NCBI GenBank assembly: GCA_030700225.1
Contig: JAUYJT010000084.1
Span: forward strand, 1 to 51,002
Direction of reading: 5' to 3'
Length of the DNA: 51,002 nucleotides
Source: Candidatus Nanopelagicales bacterium
Lineage (GTDB): Bacteria; Actinomycetota; Actinomycetes; S36-B12; GCA-2699445
In this document: piece by piece, positions 1 to 10,349 of the stretch
How the letters are laid out: every line of letters begins with the position of its first letter
Numbering within the stretch: position 1 is the stretch's first letter
Position numbers and translations under genes: made by a program
The notes under the pieces: model-generated
Seen by the model: only the letters and a program-made list of their open reading frames with translations
Database searches by the model: none
What the model was told of the DNA's origin: nothing

Positions 1-504
1 CAGATCACTCCCGTGATCGCTGAGCCTCGCGAACCAGTGGATCCACGCTCGTTGTTGAACCGTTTCGGTTTGACTCAACTACAGCCTGTGGCGGTGGGGC
101 GTTCGGTACGTCTTGCGACCCCAGCGCAGCGCAGGGCCTTAGCTGTGCGAGACGGGGGGTGTGTGATCCCGGGCTGTGATGTGGGACCTGAACACACCCA
201 GCCGCATCACGTCACCGCGTGGTCCCTGGGAGGCGCGACCGACCTGGATTCGTTGGCCAGCGTTTGTTGGCCGCATCATCGTCAACTCGACCTCGGCCGG
301 TGGGAACTGACACGCGACACCGATCCAGGCCAACCCGAGGCGGGCCAACCCGAGGCGGGCCAACCCGAGGCGGGCCAACCCGAGGCGGGCCAACCCGAGG
401 CGGGCCAACCCGAGGTCGGGGAACCCTCTGCGGGCGATCCATCCCAGCCGTGGTGGACCGTCACCCCAACACCGCGACACCGATGGCGAAGACCCCCGCC
501 CTAG
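1..504 (+). CDS. HNH endonuclease, 13E12/DUF222 type (5' truncated by window edge)
   Basis: This is the C-terminal part of a 13E12-family HNH protein. The frame is open to base 1, so the true start lies outside the window. Counting from the GTG at 13, the HNH module is visible: C50 and C55, catalytic-type H65-H66, W70, GG at 73-74, and a C-x2-HH element at 85-89. These are the zinc-ribbon and beta-beta-alpha metal residues expected of an HNH nuclease. The family is abundant in actinobacteria, often multicopy and mobile-like; its cellular role is not settled. After the HNH domain comes a stretch of GQPEA pentapeptide repeats, then a short basic tail. It converges on the MFS gene with a 71-nt gap. 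Confidence 0.85.
   Translation, partial: QITPVIAEPREPVDPRSLLNRFGLTQLQPVAVGRSVRLATPAQRRALAVRDGGCVIPGCDVGPEHTQPHHVTAWSLGGATDLDSLASVCWPHHRQLDLGRWELTRDTDPGQPEAGQPEAGQPEAGQPEAGQPEAGQPEVGEPSAGDPSQPWWTVTPTPRHRWRRPPP
328..447 (+). repeat. 15-bp in-frame tandem repeat (GQPEA pentapeptide)
   Basis: Five identical 15-bp units encode GQPEA at 328-402. They are followed by GQPEV at 403-417 and two decayed units, GEPSA and GDPSQ, to 447. The period is a multiple of three, so copy-number change would lengthen or shorten the protein without a frameshift. The nucleotide identity of the copies points to recent expansion by slippage or recombination. The peptide is acidic and Pro/Gly-rich and probably unstructured. 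Confidence 0.95.
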
Positions 505-575
505 CCGCGCGCGGGCGCGACCCCCGCGGGAACCGGGCACGACCGCGATTCCCTCCGTCGGCCTGACGGCGCTGG

Positions 576-1799
576 TCAGGGGACCGCTGAGGAGGGACTG
601 GCGCCGGACAGGCGCTTGCGCAGTGCCACGACGACTGGCATACCGAACGCCAACGCGATCACGGCCATCAACAAGAACGCCGAAGCGGGTGACTCCACCA
701 ACGTTCCGACCAGCGCCGAGACCGCGACCCCGCCGGCGTTACCGGCCAGCCACACCAGGGCTGTGGCTGTAGCGGCCGCCTTGCCCGCACGTTTCTCGAC
801 CAGATCCAGCACGATTGGCAGCATCGCGAGCAGGAGGAACCCGATGAGTGCCGAGACCGTGAATCCCGCCCAGACCGTGGGTGAAATGGCCAGCGCGAGG
901 CAGGCCAGCACGACCACGGTGATTGCCAGGAGCATCCACGTTGTCTGATTGCCGCGCTTCGCGGCCATGGGGGGCAGAACAACAGCGCCGACCACTCCCG
1001 CCGTCACCATGATGGCCAGCATCAGGTCTGCGGAACTCGCCGCGACTCCGGCCGGGCTGAGCAGCGGCTGAACCCACGTAGTCAGCGCCACGAAGACCCC
1101 GTTGCCGACGGCGATCAGCAGCACCAGCAGCCGGATGACCGGATCGGCCCAAGCTGTGCGCAGCGGACGCCCGGCCGCCGACTCGATGCTTCCGATGTCA
1201 CTAGAGTCGAGTTCCGCAGCGAAACGACCAGGGCGCGACAGCGCGACGACCATGACCGCGACCGCCACTACGGCGAAGGCGGCCTGTATCCCGAGCAGCA
1301 GCGGGATGTCGGTTCCCCAAACCGCTCCGCACACGAAAGCGAGCAGCATGCCGACGAAGAGCGCAGCCGAACCCACCGCTATACCAGTCGCGCGCTGCCG
1401 ACGGGGCAGGTAGCTGATGCTGAGTTTGGCAACCGCGTTCAGCACCAGCGGTTGTCCGAGCGAAACGGCCACTTGGCCCAACATGGCGAACGCGAAACTT
1501 CGAGTGTCCAGAACGCGGATCAACCCACCACCCGCCGTGAGTAAGCCGCCCGCGATTAGGGCGGGCCGAAGCCATCGATCCAGCAGCAGCCCGGATGGGA
1601 TCGCGACTACCACGTACACCAGCGGGAAGATGATCGACAAGAACCCCACGGCGTCTGTGCTTACCCCGTAGAAACTCGCCGACTGAGTTGTCACGGGCGC
1701 GAAGGACAGCCACAGCATCTGGGTCGACGCGGCAACCATCGCGTAGCCACCGATGGCGAACCAGTCGCCACGAGCAGTCAGCCCTGCCCTGGGCGTCAC
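576..1799 (-). CDS. MFS transporter (FLVCR-like)
   Basis: A 407-residue integral membrane protein with about 12 hydrophobic segments in two halves around a charged central loop near residues 195-215. This is the usual size and plan of a major facilitator carrier. The N-terminal part (a W...FAPVT pattern, a FYGVS segment, a PSGLLLDRW loop between the second and third helices and a later MLGQ...GQPL segment) resembles the FLVCR branch. The substrate cannot be read from sequence, so a heme or other porphyrin role would be guesswork. The start is GTG with a G-rich stretch just upstream. It lies downstream of meaB on the same strand with a 63-nt gap, so it may be a distal member of the mutase operon. 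Confidence 0.85.
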   Translation of the reverse strand: MTPRAGLTARGDWFAIGGYAMVAASTQMLWLSFAPVTTQSASFYGVSTDAVGFLSIIFPLVYVVVAIPSGLLLDRWLRPALIAGGLLTAGGGLIRVLDTRSFAFAMLGQVAVSLGQPLVLNAVAKLSISYLPRRQRATGIAVGSAALFVGMLLAFVCGAVWGTDIPLLLGIQAAFAVVAVAVMVVALSRPGRFAAELDSSDIGSIESAAGRPLRTAWADPVIRLLVLLIAVGNGVFVALTTWVQPLLSPAGVAASSADLMLAIMVTAGVVGAVVLPPMAAKRGNQTTWMLLAITVVVLACLALAISPTVWAGFTVSALIGFLLLAMLPIVLDLVEKRAGKAAATATALVWLAGNAGGVAVSALVGTLVESPASAFLLMAVIALAFGMPVVVALRKRLSGASPSSAVP

Positions 1800-1862
1800 A
1801 GCGCCCCCGTCGCGTTCATGGTCGCTCAGGATAGCCGCAGGAGGTGCGCCAAAGGCGGTTCT

Positions 1863-2882
1863 CTAGGGCCTGCCCCCATCTGGACGAAAAGCTCGCATCA
1901 GCAACTCGGCGCCGCGCCCCGGAGCAACCGCCCCAGACGCGACTTGAGCCTCCACGTCGCCGAGCAAGCCCCGGACAGCTGGATCGGCGTGGAAGTCGCT
2001 GTCCAGTCGGTCGCGGATCGTCGCCCACATCCACGACACGGCCTGCTCGCGGCGCTTGATATCCAGGAGGCCTTCGGCCTGCATGTAGCTTCGATGCTCC
2101 AGGACGGCCTGCCAGACTTCCGCGAGCCCGCGCTCCTTGAGGGCACTGCATGTCAGGACCGGGATCCGCCATCCACTCCCCGGGCCTCCCAGAATGCGTA
2201 GCGCACCGGAAAGTTCGCCCGCGGCGTGCCGGGCTTCGGCCTCATGAGCGCCGTCGGCCTTGTTGACCGCGATGACATCGGCCAACTCGATGATCCCGCG
2301 CTTGATCCCCTGGAGCTGATCACCCATGCGTGACATTGCCAGCAGCAGGAACGTGTCGACCATCCGCGACACAGCGACCTCGGACTGGCCCACTCCAACC
2401 GTCTCAACAAGAACCACATCGAAACCGGCCGCCTCCAGCACAACAATCGACTCTCTCGTCGCTCTGGCAACTCCCCCGAGGGTCCCAGCGCTGGGTGACG
2501 GCCGGATGAAGGCGCCCGGGTCAGCGGCTAACCGATCCATCCGCGTCTTGTCACCGAGCACGCTGCCGAATGTCCGAGCGCTGGACGGATCCACGGCCAG
2601 CACGCCCACCCGCTGGCCCTCCGCGGTCAACAACACGCCCATCGCGTCGATGAACGTCGACTTGCCAACTCCTGGCACTCCCGAAATGCCCACTCGGATC
2701 GCGCTACCGGACGAAGGCAGCAGGGCCGCGAGCAGCTCCTGACCGGCCAACTTGTCATCGCGCTGGGTCGATTCGAGAAGAGTGATCGAGCGTGCGATGC
2801 AATTGCGGTCGCCGCCACGCACGCCCGCGACCAACTCGTCGAGCGGCGGCCGCTCACGCGCACCCGAAGGACTGCCGGTCAC
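1863..2882 (-). CDS. meaB: Methylmalonyl-CoA mutase-associated GTPase MeaB
   Basis: This G3E-family P-loop GTPase guards and reloads adenosylcobalamin in methylmalonyl-CoA mutase. The Walker A sequence GVPGVGKST sits at residues 68-76. The later segments [20 protein letters not shown] and the NKAD guanine-specificity motif are all present. Length (339 aa) is normal for MeaB/ArgK. The GTG start overlaps the mutB stop by 4 nt (GTGA), which implies translational coupling and supports a working partnership with the upstream MutA/MutB subunits. The C-terminal arm used for dimerisation appears intact. Confidence 0.95.
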   Translation of the reverse strand: MTGSPSGARERPPLDELVAGVRGGDRNCIARSITLLESTQRDDKLAGQELLAALLPSSGSAIRVGISGVPGVGKSTFIDAMGVLLTAEGQRVGVLAVDPSSARTFGSVLGDKTRMDRLAADPGAFIRPSPSAGTLGGVARATRESIVVLEAAGFDVVLVETVGVGQSEVAVSRMVDTFLLLAMSRMGDQLQGIKRGIIELADVIAVNKADGAHEAEARHAAGELSGALRILGGPGSGWRIPVLTCSALKERGLAEVWQAVLEHRSYMQAEGLLDIKRREQAVSWMWATIRDRLDSDFHADPAVRGLLGDVEAQVASGAVAPGRGAELLMRAFRPDGGRP

Positions 2883-5056
2883 TCGGGGGCCCGGCTATCC
2901 AAGTCTGAGAGCAGTTCCTCGGCCGCCTTCGGAACGACGGTCCCAGGAGGGAAGATCGCGGCCGCACCCGCCTCCTTCAGCGCCTCGAAGTCGCCCGCCG
3001 GAATCACTCCCCCGACGACGATCAAGATGTCGGGCCTGCCCAGCTCCTTCAGCGCATCTCGCAGTTCGGGAACCAAGGTCAGGTGGCCAGCCGCCAATGA
3101 TGAGACGCCTACCACGTGGACGTCAGCTTCGATGGCCTGGCGGGCGACCTCGGCTGGCGTCGCGAACAACGGCCCGACATCGACATCGAAGCCTAGGTCG
3201 GCGAACGCGGCTGCGATGACCTTCTGCCCCCTGTCATGGCCGTCCTGCCCGATCTTCGCGACCAGGATCCGTGGCTGGCGCCCTTCCCTCTCAGCGAATT
3301 CGGCCACTTCATCACGCACACGCTCGATGTCAGCCGTGCGGCCAGCCTCTTCTCGGTACACGCCCGTGATAGTACGGATGCTGGCGCGGTGACGACCAAA
3401 CACACGCTCGAGCGCGTCGGACATTTCCCCCACAGTCGCACCGCCGCGTGCGGCCACGACCGACAATGCCAGCAGATTCTGGTCGAGCCCAGACCCTCTA
3501 GTGCCGTCCTTGACGGCCTGCGCCCCGGCCGTGAGCGCGTCGAGCGACACCGCCAGCCCCGCCTGGTCCCGATCCGATCGCAACCGCTCCAGCTTAGCCA
3601 GCTGCTCCGCCCGGACCGCGGTGTTGTCGACCTTCAGAACCTCCACTGGACGGTCATGCTCAGAGCGGTAAAGATTCACGCCGATGACCGGCTGCTTCCC
3701 GGAGTCGATCCGGGCTTGAGTCCTGGCCGCGGCTTCCTCGATACGCAACTTCGGCGTACCCTCGGCGATCGCCTTGGCCATACCGCCGACCGCCTCAACT
3801 TCCTCGATGTGGTGTAGTGCCCGCACCGCCAGGTCGTACGTGAGCCGCTCCACGCAGTACGACCCCGCCCATGGGTCGATCACCCGCGTCGTGCCCGACT
3901 CCTCCTGGAGTAGCAGCTGGGTGTTCCTGGCGATCCGCGCCGAGAAGTCCGTAGGCAGAGCCAGCGCTTCGTCCAGCGCATTGGTATGCAAAGACTGTGT
4001 CAGCCCCTGCGTGGCGGCCATAGCTTCGATCGTCGTGCGCCCGATGTTGTTGAACACGTCCTGAGCCGTGAGCGACCATCCCGAGGTCTGGCAGTGCGTA
4101 CGCAGCGACAACGACCGGGGGTCCTTCGGCTCGAAACCCCGCATGAGCCTTGCCCACAGCATCCGCGCGGCACGCAGCTTGGCAACCTCCATGAAGAAGT
4201 TCATCCCGACACCCCAGAAGAACGAGAGCCGAGGGGCGAACTTGTCGATCGGAAGTCCGGCAGCCAGGCCGGCCCTGACGTACTCAACCCCGTCGGCCAG
4301 CGTGTACGCCAGCTCGAGATCAGCGGTAGCACCAGCTTCCTGAATGTGATAGCCCGAGATCGATATGGAGTTGAAGCGCGGCATCTTCGCCGAGGCGTAC
4401 GCGAAGATGTCGGAGATGATCCTCATGCTGGGGTCAGGCGGATAGATGTAGGTGTTCCGGACCATGAACTCCTTGAGGATGTCGTTCTGGATCGTGCCGG
4501 CCAGCTGCTCCGGCTTCACCCCCTGCTCCTCGGCCGCGACGATGTACAGCGCCATGATGGGAAGGACCGCGCCGTTCATCGTCATCGACACGCTCATCTT
4601 GTCCAGTGGGATCGCTTCGAACAGCTGCCTCATGTCCAGGATCGAGTCGATGGCGACCCCTGCCATGCCAACGTCACCGGCAACCCGTGGGTGATCGCTG
4701 TCGTATCCCCGGTGCGTCGGCAGATCGAACGCAACCGACAGCCCCTTCTGCCCCGCGGCCAGGTTGCGGCGGTAGAAGGCGTTGGATTCCTCAGCCGTGG
4801 AGAAGCCCGAGTACTGTCGAATCGTCCACGGGCGCGTGACGTACATGGTCGGATACGGACCGCGCAAGAACGGGGGCAGCCCCGGATAGGTGTCTAGGAA
4901 GTCCAAGCCTTCAACGTCCTGCGGGCCGTATTCGGACTTGACATCGATCCTCTCGGGCGTCTGCCACACTGCGCGCGAGTCGCCAGAGGCATCGGTTCGG
5001 CTTCCGGAATCTGTCCACAGCGGGACATTCGAAAACGATGGGATCGTGGCCATCAC
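2879..5056 (-). CDS. mutB: Methylmalonyl-CoA mutase large (alpha) subunit
   Basis: This is the catalytic, B12-binding subunit that interconverts succinyl-CoA and (R)-methylmalonyl-CoA. At 725 aa it has the TIM-barrel domain with the [11 protein letters not shown] substrate-binding segment, the [12 protein letters not shown] segment and the RNTQ stretch. The Rossmann-like cobalamin domain follows from about residue 595. The DxHxxG motif is DGHDRG at 605-610, with His607 as the expected lower cobalt ligand. The start is GTG at 5056 (GTGA overlap with mutA) or ATG at 5053 (TGATG overlap); either couples it to mutA. With mutA and meaB it forms a propionyl-CoA/methylmalonyl-CoA operon. No epimerase gene is in the window. 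Confidence 0.97.
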   Translation of the reverse strand: MMATIPSFSNVPLWTDSGSRTDASGDSRAVWQTPERIDVKSEYGPQDVEGLDFLDTYPGLPPFLRGPYPTMYVTRPWTIRQYSGFSTAEESNAFYRRNLAAGQKGLSVAFDLPTHRGYDSDHPRVAGDVGMAGVAIDSILDMRQLFEAIPLDKMSVSMTMNGAVLPIMALYIVAAEEQGVKPEQLAGTIQNDILKEFMVRNTYIYPPDPSMRIISDIFAYASAKMPRFNSISISGYHIQEAGATADLELAYTLADGVEYVRAGLAAGLPIDKFAPRLSFFWGVGMNFFMEVAKLRAARMLWARLMRGFEPKDPRSLSLRTHCQTSGWSLTAQDVFNNIGRTTIEAMAATQGLTQSLHTNALDEALALPTDFSARIARNTQLLLQEESGTTRVIDPWAGSYCVERLTYDLAVRALHHIEEVEAVGGMAKAIAEGTPKLRIEEAAARTQARIDSGKQPVIGVNLYRSEHDRPVEVLKVDNTAVRAEQLAKLERLRSDRDQAGLAVSLDALTAGAQAVKDGTRGSGLDQNLLALSVVAARGGATVGEMSDALERVFGRHRASIRTITGVYREEAGRTADIERVRDEVAEFAEREGRQPRILVAKIGQDGHDRGQKVIAAAFADLGFDVDVGPLFATPAEVARQAIEADVHVVGVSSLAAGHLTLVPELRDALKELGRPDILIVVGGVIPAGDFEALKEAGAAAIFPPGTVVPKAAEELLSDLDSRAPE

Positions 5057-6867
5057 CGCACCCCCAGCGCTGACATCGCACGTCGCAGAGTCGCGACGCC
5101 GTCACAGTGCGCGAACACGTAGGCGTCGATACCCGCAGCGCCGTCCACTTCCACCCGGTCTCCGGGTTGACCGGTCAACCAAACCAGCCTTGCCCCAGCC
5201 TCCCGGCAAGCCAGCGCCGCCGCCGTGACCTGTTCCTGATAGACGGTGTCGGACCCGCACAAGCACGCGACGACAGGAGAACGCCGGGGGAATCCCAGCC
5301 GTCTGCCGGGTGCGAAGGGGACTACTACGCACTCGATCCCGCCCGCGACGAATAGGTTCGCGGCGAACGACTGCCGGGCCTTGTGAGAGGCTCGCGACCC
5401 GAGCGTGACTAGGTGGACCTTCGGCCGAGAGCCTCGCGCGGCAGCCGCGTCGCTGCGGTCCCTCAACTCTTCCCACTCCTGCGAATACCGAGTCTGCGGC
5501 AGCCCACCCGATGGGCGCCTCAAAGCTGGGCCTGGTGACTTCGGCACAAGATCATCGCCAGGAAACTCGCTCACGCCGGTGATAGGTGACCGACGCTGCG
5601 CGACCCGATCGGCGCGCAACCCTCTAGTCCTGGAGATCCGCGAAGCGACAAGACCAGACTCGATGGCGGCGCGCAGCCCGCCGACTCCTTCGACGTCCTG
5701 CAAGATCGCCCAGGCGGCTTCAGCCATCTGCCTCGTGCGGCTCTCCACGTACCAGGAGCCAGCGGCGGGATCCGAGACGAACCCGACTCGGGATTCGCAG
5801 AGCAGAAGATGTTGAGTGTTCCTGGCAACGCGCCGTGCGAACTCGTCAGGCCTGCCCACCGCTGTGGTGTGGGGCAGCACCGTCACCGCGTCGGCGTTTC
5901 CGACGCCCGCGGCGAAGGCGGCTACGCAATTCCGAACCACGTTCACCCATGGATCCCGCTTCGTCAGCATCGCCCACGACGTCACAGCGTGGAGACGCAG
6001 TCTTGAGCTGCCCCCCGCCCCAAGGACCTGCAGGACCCGATTCCAAATCAAGCGCGCGGCGCGCAGCTTGGCGATCGTGGCGAACTGGTCGTCGGTGGCG
6101 GCTACTCGAAATTCCAGGAGCTTGGCCGCATCGTCAACCTTGAGCCCGGAGGCCAGCATGAGTCGCATAGCCTCCAGACCCGCCGCACACGTTAGGCCCA
6201 ACTCGTCCCCAAACGACGCACCCGCGTCGTGGTAGACGGTGCCGTCGATCGAGAACGCCAGGATCCCGCGAGCTTCCGCCTCTCGCGCGAGATCCGCCAC
6301 CCTATCGAGGTCGCCCGTCCGTCCGGTCCCCGCCAGCAGACCATAGGGATCGAGCCCCAGTGACGTGCCGTCAGCGAAGTCACCGCCTGCCGGAACCGCG
6401 CCTAGCAACTGGCGGGCCGCCTGCTCCCCACGGTCGAACCCCTCCAGAGTCACGGCCGTCCGGCTCAAGTCAATCTCACGCAGGATCTTGCGGAGTCTTC
6501 GCGGAGTCGGCCCGGCGCCTGACAAGGTCAGCCAGATCTGCTGCACACCGTTGGACAAGTCGTCAGCGACCGCTTCCGCCACTTCCGAGCTGCCCCAGTG
6601 ACGCTGCCTGATAGTCCAGCGCGATCGGCCGGACGACAGCCGCTGCGGGGGTGGAGCGGGTCGGAGGGTCAAGGGCGCGAGGTCAGCGGCGGTGTAGAGA
6701 GCTTGGACGACGTAGCCGTCATCAGTGGGCGTCATCATTAGGCGCTCGACTTCGTCGGCGTCGACCGGGCCACCGTCCCCGCTCAGCGTGGCCGCAGCCA
6801 ACTCCCGCCAGTCAGCTCTGCCGAACCTCGGGAACCCCGCCAGCAGCGGGATTCGGTCCGATGTCAT
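5053..6867 (-). CDS. mutA: Methylmalonyl-CoA mutase small (beta) subunit
   Basis: This is the non-catalytic partner of MutB, with the same barrel plus Rossmann plan but no cobalamin ligand. Where MutB has DGHDRG, this protein reads [11 protein letters not shown], so it cannot bind B12 in the usual way, as expected for MutA. The barrel shows SVDGT-like and RNTQHLL segments shared with MutB. I place the start at the ATG at 6867 rather than the GTG two codons upstream, because a TAGAGT -10 box ends exactly six bases before this ATG. It is the first gene of mutA-mutB-meaB and is divergent from sdhC. Length is 604 aa. Confidence 0.93.
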   Translation of the reverse strand: MTSDRIPLLAGFPRFGRADWRELAAATLSGDGGPVDADEVERLMMTPTDDGYVVQALYTAADLAPLTLRPAPPPQRLSSGRSRWTIRQRHWGSSEVAEAVADDLSNGVQQIWLTLSGAGPTPRRLRKILREIDLSRTAVTLEGFDRGEQAARQLLGAVPAGGDFADGTSLGLDPYGLLAGTGRTGDLDRVADLAREAEARGILAFSIDGTVYHDAGASFGDELGLTCAAGLEAMRLMLASGLKVDDAAKLLEFRVAATDDQFATIAKLRAARLIWNRVLQVLGAGGSSRLRLHAVTSWAMLTKRDPWVNVVRNCVAAFAAGVGNADAVTVLPHTTAVGRPDEFARRVARNTQHLLLCESRVGFVSDPAAGSWYVESRTRQMAEAAWAILQDVEGVGGLRAAIESGLVASRISRTRGLRADRVAQRRSPITGVSEFPGDDLVPKSPGPALRRPSGGLPQTRYSQEWEELRDRSDAAAARGSRPKVHLVTLGSRASHKARQSFAANLFVAGGIECVVVPFAPGRRLGFPRRSPVVACLCGSDTVYQEQVTAAALACREAGARLVWLTGQPGDRVEVDGAAGIDAYVFAHCDGVATLRRAMSALGVR

Positions 6868-6873
6868 ACCCAC

Positions 6874-6879
6874 ACTCTA
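6874..6879 (-). promoter_or_regulatory. -10 box for leaderless mutA transcript
   Basis: On the minus strand TAGAGT (TANNNT class) is followed by six bases and then the mutA ATG. In actinobacteria this spacing places the transcription start at or next to the start codon. No Shine-Dalgarno and no good -35 are visible. Confidence 0.5.
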
Positions 6880-6980
6880 GAACCGCGACCCGGCGCGGAG
6901 CATCACGGATCAGACCCTGCCCCAAGCGGTGCGAAGAACATCGCGCCATGCCGTTGACGGGAATGCGACCGGCACGTGGC

Positions 6981-6986
6981 TACGAT
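6981..6986 (+). promoter_or_regulatory. Candidate -10 box of the sdh operon promoter
   Basis: TACGAT, preceded by GGC, lies 40 nt upstream of the sdhC GTG. A TTGACG sequence sits at 6954-6959, but the 21-nt spacer is too long for a standard -35/-10 pair, so the -35 assignment is uncertain. The whole gap between divergent mutA and sdhC is about 160 nt and contains no other evident signal. Confidence 0.4.
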
Positions 6987-7026
6987 GGCGGCGATACTTC
7001 TAGTCATTTCGCGAGTGGAGGCGCCC

Positions 7027-7422
7027 GTGGCATTCGCCAATTCCGGCACGTTATATAGGGGCGGACCTGGCATGTGGTCGTGGGTCGCCCACCGCATCAC
7101 GGGCGTCGCAGTCTTCCTGTTCCTTCTGGTTCACGTGCTTGACGCGGCGCTGCTGCGTGTGTCTGCGAACTCCTACGACGATGTAATCGCCACATACAAG
7201 ACGCCCATCGTCAACCTCCTGGAAGTCGGGCTAGTGGCGGCCGTGCTGTTCCACGCGCTCAACGGCCTGAGGATCATCACGATTGACTTCTGGTCAAAGG
7301 GCCCCCGATATCAACGTCCAATGCTGTGGTCGATCGTGACGATCTGGGTTTTGGTCATGGCGCCCGCCGCGTACTTCATGCTCCGGCACACCGTTGAGAC
7401 TTTGTTCGGGAGTGTTTCATGA
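7027..7422 (+). CDS. sdhC: Succinate dehydrogenase cytochrome b subunit SdhC
   Basis: This small membrane anchor of complex II has three hydrophobic helices. The conserved actinobacterial N-terminal block GTLYRGGPGMWSW is followed by AHRITG and LVHVLD, which carry candidate heme and quinone-site residues. HALNGLR follows in helix 2-3. I choose GTG at 7027 because GGAG at 7017-7020 lies six bases upstream and family members begin close to this block; the longer reading from 6976 has no support. The stop overlaps the sdhD start by 4 nt. First gene of sdhCDAB. Confidence 0.93.
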   Translation: MAFANSGTLYRGGPGMWSWVAHRITGVAVFLFLLVHVLDAALLRVSANSYDDVIATYKTPIVNLLEVGLVAAVLFHALNGLRIITIDFWSKGPRYQRPMLWSIVTIWVLVMAPAAYFMLRHTVETLFGSVS

Positions 7423-7802
7423 GCGTCCAAGCTGCTTCAGGGCTTTCAAAGAGCAACCGCGAGATGACCTCCTGGGTCTTCATGAGGATCTCGGGGATCG
7501 TCCTGGTGTTCCTCGTGCTGGGACACCTGCTGATCATGAACGTCCTCGACGGAGGGGTTCAAAGAATCAACTTCGCTTTCGTGGCGGGGCGCTGGTCCAA
7601 CCCGTTCTGGCAAATGTGGGATGTGACGATGCTCTGGCTCGCCATGCTCCACGGCAGCAACGGAATGCGAGTCATCATCAATGACTACGCCACCAGCGGC
7701 AGGGTCCGCTTCTGGCTACGAACCGTGCTGTACGTCGCCGCGATCGCGACAGTCGCGCTCGGGACGCTTGTGATCTTCACTTTCGACCCGAACCTGGCCT
7801 GA
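7419..7802 (+). CDS. sdhD: Succinate dehydrogenase membrane anchor SdhD
   Basis: The second membrane anchor of succinate:quinone oxidoreductase, 127 aa with three predicted helices. The SWVFMRISG segment and the HLL...N block in helix 1, and [14 protein letters not shown] after helix 2, are typical of this subunit and supply the second heme/quinone-side His residues. The ATGA junction couples it to sdhC. Its stop is 10 nt before the sdhA start. Confidence 0.93.
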   Translation: MSVQAASGLSKSNREMTSWVFMRISGIVLVFLVLGHLLIMNVLDGGVQRINFAFVAGRWSNPFWQMWDVTMLWLAMLHGSNGMRVIINDYATSGRVRFWLRTVLYVAAIATVALGTLVIFTFDPNLA

Positions 7803-7812
7803 GGGAGCTCGC

Positions 7813-9555
7813 ATGCAGATCCACAAGTATGACGTTGTCATCGTCGGCGCCGGCGGCGCCGGGATGCGCGCGGCCCTTGAGTCATCACAGCGCACTCGCA
7901 CCGCGGTACTAACGAAGCTGTACCCGACCCGGTCGCACACTGGTGCGGCCCAGGGAGGGATGTGCGCGGCGCTGGCCAATGTCGAGGAGGACAACTGGGA
8001 GTGGCACACCTTCGACACGGTCAAAGGCGGTGACTACCTAGTAGACCAGGACGCCGCCGAGACGATGTGCCGAGAGGCGATCGACGCGGTACTCGACCTG
8101 GAGAAGATGGGCCTTCCCTTCAACCGCACCCCGGAGGGACGCATCGATCAGCGCCGGTTTGGCGGCCACACCCGCGGACACGGAGAGGCCGCCGTGCGCC
8201 GGGCCTGCTACGCGGCAGACCGGACGGGTCACATGATCCTGCAGACCTTGTTCCAGAACTGCGTCAAGCAGGGAGTCAAGTTCTTCGACGAGTATTACGT
8301 GCTGGATCTGTTGCTCTCAGAGGGGCGTTGCGCCGGTGTCGTCGCCTATGAACTGGCCACAGGCGAGCTGCACGTCTTCCAGGCCAAGAGCGTCATCTTC
8401 GCCACAGGCGGATTCGGCAAGGTCTACAACGTCACGTCCAACGCGCACACGCTCACCGGAGATGGAATGGCCATCGTCTACCGGCGCGGGCTTCCACTGG
8501 AAGACATGGAGTTCTTCCAGTTCCACCCAACGGGCTTGGCCGGGCTCGGAGTCCTGCTGACCGAAGGCGCGCGCGGCGAAGGCGGCATCCTTCGTAACTC
8601 AACCGGTGAACGGTTCATGGAGCGCTACGCGCCGACGATCAAGGACCTGGCCCCAAGGGACATGGTTTCCAGGGCGATGGTGCAGGAACTGCGCGCGGGA
8701 CGCGGTGCCGGCCCGCACAAGAACTACGTGTTCCTGGATCTGACGCACCTGGACAAGGACCTGATCGAGGAGAAACTGCCCGACATCACCGAGTTCGCCC
8801 GGACATACCTGGGCGTTGACCCTGTGACCGAGCTCGTGCCGGTGTGCCCAACCGCTCACTACGCCATGGGCGGTATCCCAACCAACGTCGAGGCGCAGAT
8901 CCTCAGCGACAACACCAGCGTTGTTCCCGGGCTCTTCGCCGCCGGGGAGTGCGCGTGCGTCTCGGTACACGGCGCCAACCGCCTTGGCACCAACTCGCTG
9001 CTCGATATCAACGTCTTCGGCCGCAGGGCCGGGATCGCCGCGGCAGAGCATGCCCTGGCGAGCGACTGGGTTGCTCTGCCTGACGACCCCGCGTCAGCGG
9101 TTGAATCGATGCTGGATCATCTTCTGAACGGTGGCGGCTCCGAACGCGTCGGCGAGCTGCGCCACGCGATGCAGACAACGATGGACCTCAACGCCGCGGT
9201 CTACAGAACCGAGGAAACCCTGCGACTTGCCCTCGCGGAGATCGATGAGATCAAGAGCAGGTACCGCAACGCCACGGTGGACGACAAGGGCAAGCGCTAC
9301 AACACGGACCTACTGGAGGCTGTCGAGCTCGGCTTCCTGCTCGACCTGGCCCAGGTGCTGGTCACCGGGGCGCTGGCCCGGAAGGAGAGCCGCGGCGGTC
9401 ACGCCCGCGAGGACTACCGGTCACGCGATGATGTGAACTTCATGCGGCACACCATGGCCTACCGGGATACCTCGGAAGGCGAGGCGGCATGTGTTCGCCT
9501 GGACTACAAGCCCGTGACCGTGACCCGCTACCAGCCGATGGAGCGTAAGTACTGA
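7813..9555 (+). CDS. sdhA: Succinate dehydrogenase flavoprotein subunit SdhA
   Basis: This FAD-bearing catalytic subunit oxidises succinate to fumarate. Seen in the 580 aa: the dinucleotide-binding GAGGAGM at 12-18; the flavinylation motif with His42 ([10 protein letters not shown]) for covalent FAD; the active-site region with HPTG and EGARGEGG; and the [11 protein letters not shown] and RRAG elements near the C-terminal half. Length is normal. A strong GAGGGAG Shine-Dalgarno stands six bases before the ATG. The stop overlaps the sdhB start by one base (TGATG). Confidence 0.97.
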   Translation: MQIHKYDVVIVGAGGAGMRAALESSQRTRTAVLTKLYPTRSHTGAAQGGMCAALANVEEDNWEWHTFDTVKGGDYLVDQDAAETMCREAIDAVLDLEKMGLPFNRTPEGRIDQRRFGGHTRGHGEAAVRRACYAADRTGHMILQTLFQNCVKQGVKFFDEYYVLDLLLSEGRCAGVVAYELATGELHVFQAKSVIFATGGFGKVYNVTSNAHTLTGDGMAIVYRRGLPLEDMEFFQFHPTGLAGLGVLLTEGARGEGGILRNSTGERFMERYAPTIKDLAPRDMVSRAMVQELRAGRGAGPHKNYVFLDLTHLDKDLIEEKLPDITEFARTYLGVDPVTELVPVCPTAHYAMGGIPTNVEAQILSDNTSVVPGLFAAGECACVSVHGANRLGTNSLLDINVFGRRAGIAAAEHALASDWVALPDDPASAVESMLDHLLNGGGSERVGELRHAMQTTMDLNAAVYRTEETLRLALAEIDEIKSRYRNATVDDKGKRYNTDLLEAVELGFLLDLAQVLVTGALARKESRGGHAREDYRSRDDVNFMRHTMAYRDTSEGEAACVRLDYKPVTVTRYQPMERKY

Positions 9556-10340
9556 TGACAACACAAACACCCGCACCAGCCGAGGAAGCCGAAGAGGCCC
9601 AGAGCCTGCACGAGACAAACATTCCGGACCAGGTCGCCTACGACGTGCGATTCCGGATCCGCAGGTTCGACCCAGACGTGTCGGACAGTCACTTCTGGCA
9701 GGACTTCACAGTTTCGGTCTTCCCGACGGACCGGATCCTCGACGCACTGAACAAGATCAAGTGGGAGCAGGACGGCACGCTCACGTTCCGCAGATCATGT
9801 GCCCATGGGATCTGCGGATCCGACGCGATCCGAATCAACGGCCGCAACCGCCTGGCGTGTAAGACGCTCGTGAAGGACCTCAACACGGGCAAGCCAATCA
9901 AGATCGAGGCAATCAAGGGCCTGACTGTCCTGAAGGACTTGATCGTTGACATGGAGCCGTTCCTGGCCGCCTACCGTTCCGTGAAGCCCTTCCTGATCAC
10001 GACTGGGGAAGAGCCGACTATGGAACGCCTGCAGTCGGTGGAGCAGCGCGCTGTCTTTGACGACACGACCAAGTGCATCTTGTGTGCGGCGTGCACCACG
10101 TCCTGCCCCGTCTATTGGCTCGACGATCAGTACTTCGGTCCCGCCGCCATCGTCAACGCCCACCGCTTCATATTCGACAGCCGCGATGAGGCTGGCGCCG
10201 AACGCCTGCGGATTCTCAACAGCTCCGAAGGCGCCTGGCGCTGCCGGACTACCTTCAACTGCACAGACGCGTGCCCCCGTGGCATCGAAGTCACCACAGC
10301 GATCCAACAGGTCAAACGCGCCCTGATGTTCAGCGATTAG
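9555..10340 (+). CDS. sdhB: Succinate dehydrogenase iron-sulfur subunit SdhB
   Basis: This subunit carries electrons from SdhA to the quinone site. The [2Fe-2S] ligands are C82, C87, D90 and C102; an Asp in the third position is also seen in E. coli SdhB. The [4Fe-4S] and [3Fe-4S] motifs are CILCAACTTSCP and the CRTTFNC...CP block near the C terminus. At 261 aa it has a short acidic N-terminal extension rich in Ala and Glu. It ends the sdhCDAB operon and converges on trpS with a 9-nt gap. Confidence 0.97.
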   Translation: MTTQTPAPAEEAEEAQSLHETNIPDQVAYDVRFRIRRFDPDVSDSHFWQDFTVSVFPTDRILDALNKIKWEQDGTLTFRRSCAHGICGSDAIRINGRNRLACKTLVKDLNTGKPIKIEAIKGLTVLKDLIVDMEPFLAAYRSVKPFLITTGEEPTMERLQSVEQRAVFDDTTKCILCAACTTSCPVYWLDDQYFGPAAIVNAHRFIFDSRDEAGAERLRILNSSEGAWRCRTTFNCTDACPRGIEVTTAIQQVKRALMFSD

Positions 10341-10349
10341 CCACTGGGA

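Noticed and set aside
328-447. CRISPR-like array
   Set aside because: The repeats are contiguous 15-bp units without spacers and encode an in-frame peptide.
139-566. Several overlapping frames on both strands across the 15-bp repeat
   Set aside because: The repeat has no stop codon in most frames, so long shadow frames arise automatically. Only the HNH frame has domain content.
562-580. Terminator between the HNH gene and the MFS gene
   Set aside because: The hairpin has only a 6-bp stem, overlaps the MFS stop codon and lacks a U-tract, so evidence is too weak to call.
3986-4897. 303-codon plus-strand frame opposite mutB
   Set aside because: Antisense shadow of a strongly conserved gene; composition is typical of reverse-complement high-GC codons.
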